Positions 16,331 through 20,482 of a DNA stretch of 20,482 nt are shown here, piece after piece. Both the position numbers and the translations under genes were made by a program. Source of the DNA: an uncultured Muribaculaceae bacterium (lineage in GTDB: Bacteria; Bacteroidota; Bacteroidia; Bacteroidales; Muribaculaceae); contig CAJUQP010000056.1 in the NCBI GenBank assembly GCA_910588245.1, forward strand, positions 1 through 20,482, given 5' to 3'. The notes under the pieces were generated by a model that was given only the letters and a program-made list of their open reading frames with translations, was not told where the DNA came from and ran no database searches. Positions within the stretch are counted from its first letter, which is position 1; the number at the start of each line of letters is the position of its first letter.

Positions 16331-16920
16331 CAGAGCATCTTGAGCGCCTGCTTTATGGCCTTCTCCGTGCTGACCGAGGGATCTGCAGCGAATATCTTCT
16401 TCAGCACCTTCTGGCTCTGCTGGGCTGTGAAACCGAGCATTACGAGTGCGGCCACCGAATCGTCATAGGCCTCTCCAGCCACTGGTGCGCTCGGGAACAG
16501 CGCCGTAGGATCGGTCTTGATCTTGTCGCGAAGGTCGACGATGATGCGCTGGGCAGTCTTTCCCCCTATCCCCTTCACAGCCTTCAGTGCCGCATCCTGA
16601 CCTGAGGCTATGGCGCTCTCGAGCTGGTCGGCGGTGAGCGACGAAAGAATGAGACGAGCGGTATTCGGTCCCACCCCGCTCACCCCTATCAGAAGACGGA
16701 AAAGCTCCCGTCCCCTCTTGGTGAGGAACCCATAGAGGAGATGTGCGTCTTCTCTGATTGCCTCATGCACAAATAGCTTAACATTACCCTTTCCGGCGCC
16801 GCCGTTGAGCTCGGCATAATCGATGAGGGAAATATTTATCTCATAGCCTATTCCCGAGCAGTCGATCACCGCCATCGTCGGGGTCAGTTCGGCGATAGGG
16901 CCTGATATATAGTCAATCAT
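16330..16920 (-). CDS. ruvA: Holliday junction DNA helicase subunit RuvA
   Basis: 196 aa, normal length. RuvA tetramers bind four-way junctions and load RuvB rings for branch migration during recombinational repair. Domain I (OB fold, 1-63) begins MIDYISGPIAEL. Domain II has two helix-hairpin-helix motifs, VSGVGPNTA (80-88) and VKGIGGKTAQRI (115-126). Domain III (about 150-196, ALVMLGFTAQQSQKVLKKI) is the RuvB-contacting three-helix bundle. It is the first gene of a ruvA-sprA unit; its stop codon shares a base with the sprA start. A Bacteroidota-type promoter lies just upstream. Confidence 0.97.
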   Translation of the reverse strand: MIDYISGPIAELTPTMAVIDCSGIGYEINISLIDYAELNGGAGKGNVKLFVHEAIREDAHLLYGFLTKRGRELFRLLIGVSGVGPNTARLILSSLTADQLESAIASGQDAALKAVKGIGGKTAQRIIVDLRDKIKTDPTALFPSAPVAGEAYDDSVAALVMLGFTAQQSQKVLKKIFAADPSVSTEKAIKQALKML

Positions 16921-16944
16921 CTGATTCTGTTATGATAGTTCATG

Positions 16945-16975
16945 CAAAACTAACAAATTCCCACCGAATATCCAA
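16945..16975 (-). promoter_or_regulatory. Bacteroidota-type promoter for ruvA-sprA
   Basis: On the minus strand, TTG (16973-16975), 20 nt, then TAGTTTTG (16945-16952), which fits TAnnTTTG. Initiation would fall near 16938, about 18 nt before the ruvA ATG. The -33 element is only the three-base TTG, so the match is good but not full. Confidence 0.5.
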
Positions 16976-17019
16976 CACCATTACAGTTTTTTATCATTTC
17001 CCTTCCTCCTAAAACACGT

Positions 17020-17208
17020 GTGTCCTCAAACGGAACATCAACCACCCAAGAGTACGAGACCTTCTACTCCGCCCACAGAGGCCGCAAAATAACGAGATTG
17101 ATATACGACTTCCAGACCAAAAACGGAGACCTCTTTTCGATGGTTGCTCCGACCCTCAGGGAATGCCGACACAAACGTGACGGGTGGCTCGCCAAACGAA
17201 ACAAGTAA
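17020..17208 (+). CDS. small DUF3873-like protein
   Basis: 62 aa: MSSNGTSTTQEYETFYSAHR, then a conserved-looking end with YDFQTKNGDLFSMVAPTLRE and CRHKRDGWL. This is the pattern I recall for DUF3873, a small Bacteroidota family of unknown function often found on conjugative or integrated elements. The start is GTG at 17020; there is no in-frame ATG upstream, so an ancestral ATG may have been lost. It lies 17 nt before the left end of the IS66 element and has no partner genes in view. It could be a leftover of an integrated element. Coding is likely; the family call is from memory. Confidence 0.55.
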   Translation: MSSNGTSTTQEYETFYSAHRGRKITRLIYDFQTKNGDLFSMVAPTLRECRHKRDGWLAKRNK

Positions 17209-17225
17209 CCAATGCCATATCAACG

Positions 17226-17250
17226 GTAAGCATTAACTGAAGTACACCTT
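17226..17250 (+). repeat. IS66 left terminal inverted repeat
   Basis: 25 bp, starting GTAAGCATTAAC and ending CACCTT; identical to the reverse complement of 19777-19801. Confidence 0.95.
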
Positions 17251-17276
17251 ACAGGTACATATGCAATATATAGCAA

Positions 17277-17332
17277 CATCGGCTACAACCTGATTGAGTT
17301 GTAGCCGATGCCGTATTATACGTATAATACGG
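17277..17332. terminator. paired hairpins downstream of IS66 tnpC
   Basis: A perfect 22-bp palindrome (17311-17332, centred on ACGT) lies 5 nt beyond the tnpC stop. Directly next to it is a 13-bp perfect stem-loop: arms CATCGGCTACAAC at 17277-17289 and its complement at 17298-17310, 8-nt loop. On the minus strand the stem-loop follows the palindrome and leads into an AT-rich tail, so it can end tnpABC transcription or block outside transcription from entering. Confidence 0.7.
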
Positions 17333-17337
17333 TATTT

Positions 17338-18942
17338 TCATTTTGCGATCTGCCGTACCGGAATCTGCATGACTGCCTCGGTATGGTATTGCTTCCACCT
17401 GTGCGGCAGGAGTTGGATCAGGTCTTCCTCTGAAGCCTTGTCGAAGTATGGCATGGAGGCGATGACGGAGTTGAGGTAAAGGCGCGGGGTGATGTCATGG
17501 TTGCGGCACGTGGCCAGCAGCGACTGGATGACGCACATATTCTCCGCGGACTCATGGTTGCCGCAGAACATGTAGTTCTTGCGTCCGAGCATGATGGGAC
17601 GGATCTCGTTCTCGGCAAGGTTGTTGTCCAGCAGCAGCCGTCCGTCATCAAGGATGCGCATCATGTGGTCCCAGCGTGTGTAGGCATAGGTGACGGCTTT
17701 GCCGGTCAGGGAGCTTTCGCTGTAGCGCAGTCCCTCGGTCTCCATCCATTTCTTCATCTCCTCCATGACAGGCCGTGACTTTGCCTGACGCTCCGACCTG
17801 CGGGCATCGAAGTCCATGCCGAGCCTGTCGCATTCATGCTCGATGTGATAAAGTTCCCTTATTTTGTCAAGGAACCATTGCGCGGCCTTGCTGTTTTCAT
17901 TTTTAGCTTCCAGCCAGTGGCGGCGGATATGCACCATGCAGAAGACAAGGCGTACCGAGGCACTCGACCTGAAGGCCGCCGTATAGCCGCCATAGCCGTC
18001 GCATTGCAGATATCCCTCAAAATTGTATTTATCGGTTTTCGTCTTTATGACGTCTCCGGCCCGGGAGCCGTCGTAGTAGAAGAACACCACAAGCCGTTCC
18101 ATCACTGCCAGGCTCATACAGAGATATTCCTTGTCGGCCTGATGTCTTTCGTTGTTGATCACGGGCACTGTGCTTTCATCCGTCTGGATGTAATGGCTCC
18201 GGAACACTTCCGCGACGAGGGCGTCGTAAAGCGGCCTGAGAAGTTCCATCGTCCTTTTGTACCAGCCGACCATCGTGGCTTCCTTCAGGCCGGTCATGCC
18301 CATGTGGGCCATCATCTTTATCTGACGGTAGAACGGCATGTGGTATTCGTATTTCTGAAGGACTATCTCGCTCAGAAGACTGGAGTCGGGCACTCCCTTG
18401 TAAATCGGGAACTTCGGAAGCTGGGCGATGACCACGCCCTTGCCTCGCTCAACGGGCTCCGTTGAATCGATCAGTCCGTATTTGGGCCGCACCACCGCGA
18501 TACGGTAATATTTGCCCGGCTCGAAGCCCACCAGCGTGGTGACTTCCTCGCCGATGCGGCGGTAGCGTGTGAGATCGACGCCCTGCGGCTCTATGACACG
18601 GGTCTCGAGCAACGGCAGGTTCTCCCATGTCTCGCGTGGTTTTGAGATCCCTTTCTGACTTTTCTTTCCCGTATAGGTGACGGTCTCCTCCCCCATCTCT
18701 TCCGCAGGCTCGGGCTGTTGTTCTCCCGGGATTTCCACTCCTGCGGCCTCAAAGAGATTGGGCTGAACGTCCGTCTGGTGATATTTTTCGCTTTTGCGTC
18801 CGAACGTCTGCCGCCGGAACCATGCCAGCTGCGCGGCCATTTTCTTGATCTCGGCGGTAAGTTCCGCTATCTGACGACTCTGCCGCTCATTGACTTTTGT
18901 CAACGATTCCACAGTCTTCATAAGGAATTCCTCTGTCGTCAT
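17338..18942 (-). CDS. tnpC: IS66 transposase TnpC (DDE)
   Basis: 534 aa, normal length. Parts in order: an N-terminal coiled coil (about 10-40), a linker, then the DDE nuclease with Asp255 (QTDES), Asp315 (CDGYGGY) and Glu444 (NNLAENEIRP), and the C-terminal IS66 tail. CMVHIRRHW (335-343) is the conserved segment between the second Asp and the Glu. The zinc-finger cysteines that many IS66 TnpC proteins carry before the RPKY segment (151-155) are absent here: the region at 105-155 has no cysteine. This fits a Bacteroidota subgroup. Start ATG at 18942, 79 nt after tnpB. Confidence 0.95.
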   Translation of the reverse strand: MTTEEFLMKTVESLTKVNERQSRQIAELTAEIKKMAAQLAWFRRQTFGRKSEKYHQTDVQPNLFEAAGVEIPGEQQPEPAEEMGEETVTYTGKKSQKGISKPRETWENLPLLETRVIEPQGVDLTRYRRIGEEVTTLVGFEPGKYYRIAVVRPKYGLIDSTEPVERGKGVVIAQLPKFPIYKGVPDSSLLSEIVLQKYEYHMPFYRQIKMMAHMGMTGLKEATMVGWYKRTMELLRPLYDALVAEVFRSHYIQTDESTVPVINNERHQADKEYLCMSLAVMERLVVFFYYDGSRAGDVIKTKTDKYNFEGYLQCDGYGGYTAAFRSSASVRLVFCMVHIRRHWLEAKNENSKAAQWFLDKIRELYHIEHECDRLGMDFDARRSERQAKSRPVMEEMKKWMETEGLRYSESSLTGKAVTYAYTRWDHMMRILDDGRLLLDNNLAENEIRPIMLGRKNYMFCGNHESAENMCVIQSLLATCRNHDITPRLYLNSVIASMPYFDKASEEDLIQLLPHRWKQYHTEAVMQIPVRQIAK

Positions 18943-19021
18943 ATCGGGCTGGTTTTATACTGCAAAGATACTAAAATTCAGCCATATATGCAATGATTAC
19001 AGGATATTTTCCCAATAAAAT

Positions 19022-19390
19022 TCATACGTGGTATTCCGTCCTTTCAGCACGCAGACGGCGAAGCCTCGATGCCGGGTCCTCGGTGATTCCCTCGACCATG
19101 ACAACAAGATCCCGCCATTCCATCGGGTAACTTTTGGTGTCGGGATCATATTCCGGTATCCTGAACCGTCCGGCCTCAAGACGCTTGACGTACATCACCA
19201 TCCCTCCGTCCTCGGCGTGCAGAAGCTTCATTAGCTTCCGGCCGCTGCCGATAAAGATGAAGACATCGCCGTTGCGCACATCGGCGCCCATACGCTCTTT
19301 CACAACGCCGATCAGCGAGTTGATTCCCTTGCGCATGTCAGTGCGTCCCGGGCACAGATGATAGCGCATCGTATCGTTCAGACAGAACAT
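19022..19390 (-). CDS. tnpB: IS66 accessory protein TnpB (Orf2)
   Basis: 122 aa, typical of the IS66 Orf2 family (PF05717), needed with TnpA and TnpC for efficient transposition. Recognisable segments are TDMRKGINSLIGVV (about 17-30) and the core DVFIFIGSGRKLMKLLH, followed by DGGMVMYVKRLEAGRF. The ATG lies 3 nt after the tnpA stop, so the two are probably cotranslated. Confidence 0.93.
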   Translation of the reverse strand: MFCLNDTMRYHLCPGRTDMRKGINSLIGVVKERMGADVRNGDVFIFIGSGRKLMKLLHAEDGGMVMYVKRLEAGRFRIPEYDPDTKSYPMEWRDLVVMVEGITEDPASRLRRLRAERTEYHV

Positions 19391-19393
19391 GGC

Positions 19394-19711
19394 TCAAGAC
19401 ATGCTTTGCGACAACACTTCCATAAGCATCGCCTCGCTGCCGCGTCCGAAATGAGCCCTGACTCCGTTGGGGAAGGCCAGCGTCACTCCCGGCAGCTCCA
19501 CTCCCGCCATTGAGACCGCTCCCGCCATCGGTCCCGCAGACTTGTGGATGCTGATGGGTGCGATCGGCATAGGCTCGACCTCAGCCTTGATTTTATTACT
19601 CCAGTAATTGTAAGTGGAATACGCCACTCCCTCGATACGGAGAAACTCCTTGAGGGTTGTGCCGCACGAGGCGGCTCGCTTCTGTAGTTCTTGAAACTCT
19701 GATTTTGTCAT
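19394..19711 (-). CDS. tnpA: IS66 accessory protein TnpA (helix-turn-helix)
   Basis: 105 aa from the ATG at 19711 (MTKSEFQELQKRA). A longer frame runs to 19750, but its 13 extra residues do not resemble the family. The first 45 residues form a transposase-type helix-turn-helix (LKEFLRIEGVAYSTYNYW), and the C-terminal GVTLAFPNGVRAHFG is the usual IS66 TnpA end. Likely binds the element's ends or aids TnpC. Confidence 0.85.
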   Translation of the reverse strand: MTKSEFQELQKRAASCGTTLKEFLRIEGVAYSTYNYWSNKIKAEVEPMPIAPISIHKSAGPMAGAVSMAGVELPGVTLAFPNGVRAHFGRGSEAMLMEVLSQSMS

Positions 19712-19747
19712 AACTTTGGAGATTGCAATTGGTGCAACTCTGCATCG

Positions 19748-19777
19748 CAAAATTACAACCAGACTACAACCTCCAAA
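19748..19777 (-). promoter_or_regulatory. promoter of IS66 tnpABC
   Basis: On the minus strand TTTG (19774-19777), 18 nt, then TAATTTTG (19748-19755), fitting TAnnTTTG. It begins at the inner edge of the right terminal repeat. The expected start near 19741 leaves about 30 nt before the tnpA ATG. Confidence 0.5.
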
Positions 19778-19801
19778 AGGTGTACTTCAGTTAATGCTTA
19801 C
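19777..19801 (-). repeat. IS66 right terminal inverted repeat
   Basis: 25 bp, exact reverse complement of 17226-17250, ending GCTTAC at the outer edge. Confidence 0.95.
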
Positions 19802-19984
19802 ACCAAATTTATTTGTGTATTTTTTACACACAGATGTCGAATTATATTTACCAATCCTTGATATGACTAAGATTATCAATAAATTACGAAATAAAAAAGC
19901 TTGACAATCCAATCGCCAAGCCTCAAAAATCTTTTTATTCAAATTATTGCTGTCCGATAAAACTTTTTGAAGCAAGATAAAATT

Positions 19985-20018
19985 AGGACTGATTCCATTT
20001 GCAGGAGTCAGTCCTTTT
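19985..20018 (+). terminator. terminator-like hairpin ahead of the IS4 transposase
   Basis: Left arm AGGACTGATTCC (19985-19996) and right arm GGAGTCAGTCCT (20004-20015) form a 12-bp stem with one G-U pair and a 7-nt loop, followed by TTTT. It lies 38 nt before the IS4 transposase ATG, probably inside the element's left end, where it would shield the transposase from outside transcription. Confidence 0.65.
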
Positions 20019-20055
20019 CAGTTACTTTGGTTTCGCCAAAAATCAAATACAACCG

Positions 20056-20482
20056 ATGCGCAAAAATAGTCATTTTAGCGGACAGCCGCTCTATGGTCAG
20101 GTAATAAAATTGCTTGACAAGTCAAAAATTCTTCAATTCAGCCGCGAAAACGGTGGTGAACGATATACCAAGCGCTTCAACTGCTGGATTCATCTGGTTG
20201 TGATGCTCTATGCCGTCATCATGCGTTTCGATTCGTTACGCGAGATAACTACCTCTATGCTTGCAGAGACACGCAAGCTGGCGCACCTCGGAATAAGCTT
20301 CAAAATCGGACGCAGCACGCTTGCAGACGCCAATAAAAGACGTTCCGAGGCCATATACGAGTCCATATACCGCGATTTATACGCCACTTACCGTCAAGTC
20401 CTTTCCTCGGACAGCCGGAGCGGGAAGGTACATATTCCGGAGCATAGCCGTTCACTTTCAAGGGTGAATCCACAGTCCAAAT
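20056..20482 (+). CDS. IS4-family transposase (DUF4372 N-terminus), cut by the window end
   Basis: 142 codons are visible and the frame is open at the last base. The start, MRKNSHFSGQPLYGQVIKLL, with LREITTSMLAETRKL, then FKIGRSTLADANKRRSEAI and YESIYRDLYATYRQVLSSDS, is the DUF4372 N-terminal domain of Bacteroides IS4-type transposases. From memory, family members carry an IIDSTT motif (first catalytic Asp) within about 15-20 residues of SSDSR; here residues 121-142 contain no such motif. That may reflect a small deletion or frameshift, or variation. The left end of the element is probably near 19950 (CTGTCCGATAAAAC), but no right end is in view to confirm its inverted repeat. 19802-19984 holds no other gene. 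Confidence 0.85.
   Translation, partial: MRKNSHFSGQPLYGQVIKLLDKSKILQFSRENGGERYTKRFNCWIHLVVMLYAVIMRFDSLREITTSMLAETRKLAHLGISFKIGRSTLADANKRRSEAIYESIYRDLYATYRQVLSSDSRSGKVHIPEHSRSLSRVNPQSK

Larger units (their letters stand above)
17226..19801 (-). mobile_element. complete IS66-family insertion sequence
   Basis: 2576 bp bounded by perfect 25-bp terminal inverted repeats that begin GTAAGC, matching the GTAA start usual for IS66. It holds tnpA, tnpB and tnpC in order on the minus strand, all intact, with a promoter inside the right end and hairpins after tnpC. IS66 normally makes 8-bp target duplications, but the 8 bases outside the left end (TATCAACG) and the right end (ACCAAATT) do not match. Confidence 0.93.

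Noticed and set aside
19712..19750. Longer tnpA start at 19750
   Set aside because: Overlaps the predicted -7 promoter element, and the added residues do not fit IS66 TnpA proteins, which start at MTKxEF.

Overview
The window looks like chromosomal DNA from a gut Bacteroidales bacterium, most likely Muribaculaceae or a close relative. The evidence is a Bacteroidota-type ClpB, a full-length SprA (the outer-membrane translocon of the type 9 secretion system, found only in Bacteroidota) directly behind ruvA, IS66 and IS4/DUF4372 transposases of the Bacteroides type, and several promoters of the Bacteroidota form (TTTG, about 20 nt, TAnnTTTG). The family assignment is inference; the phylum is well supported.

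Layout, left to right. (1) 1-2960: the disaggregase gene clpB, preceded by a sequence matching the sigma-54 consensus and closed by a strong two-way terminator. (2) 3101-3345: a tandem array of about eight 30-32 nt units. Each has a constant TTCGTGACAACC linker followed by a different short palindrome; the stems change between units but stay self-complementary. (3) 3465-3941: an exported thioredoxin-fold protein that lacks the catalytic cysteine pair. (4) About 4020-7411: an AT-rich cassette holding a small helix-turn-helix protein, a secreted eight-cysteine peptide of NVEALA-like type with a near-ideal promoter, a six-bladed beta-propeller lipoprotein, and a membrane-anchored thioredoxin-fold protein with a CTPC active site. 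The last two form an operon. (5) 7447-16920, minus strand: ruvA, sprA and a ClC-type chloride channel/antiporter; ruvA and sprA are translationally coupled (TGATG). (6) 17020-20482: a DUF3873-like small ORF, a complete IS66-family element (17226-19801, perfect 25-bp terminal inverted repeats, tnpA-tnpB-tnpC, no visible 8-bp target duplication), and the 5' part of an IS4-family transposase that runs off the window.

ClpB, RuvA, SprA and ClC are ordinary housekeeping or envelope functions. The accessory interest lies in two places. One is the hairpin array between clpB and the cysteine-less thioredoxin-like gene. The other is the AT-rich cassette, whose parts (regulator, Cys-rich secreted peptide, surface or periplasmic propeller lipoprotein, envelope thiol oxidoreductase) suggest an undescribed envelope system for making, maturing or binding a disulfide-rich peptide. 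That joint function is inferred from gene content and order only.
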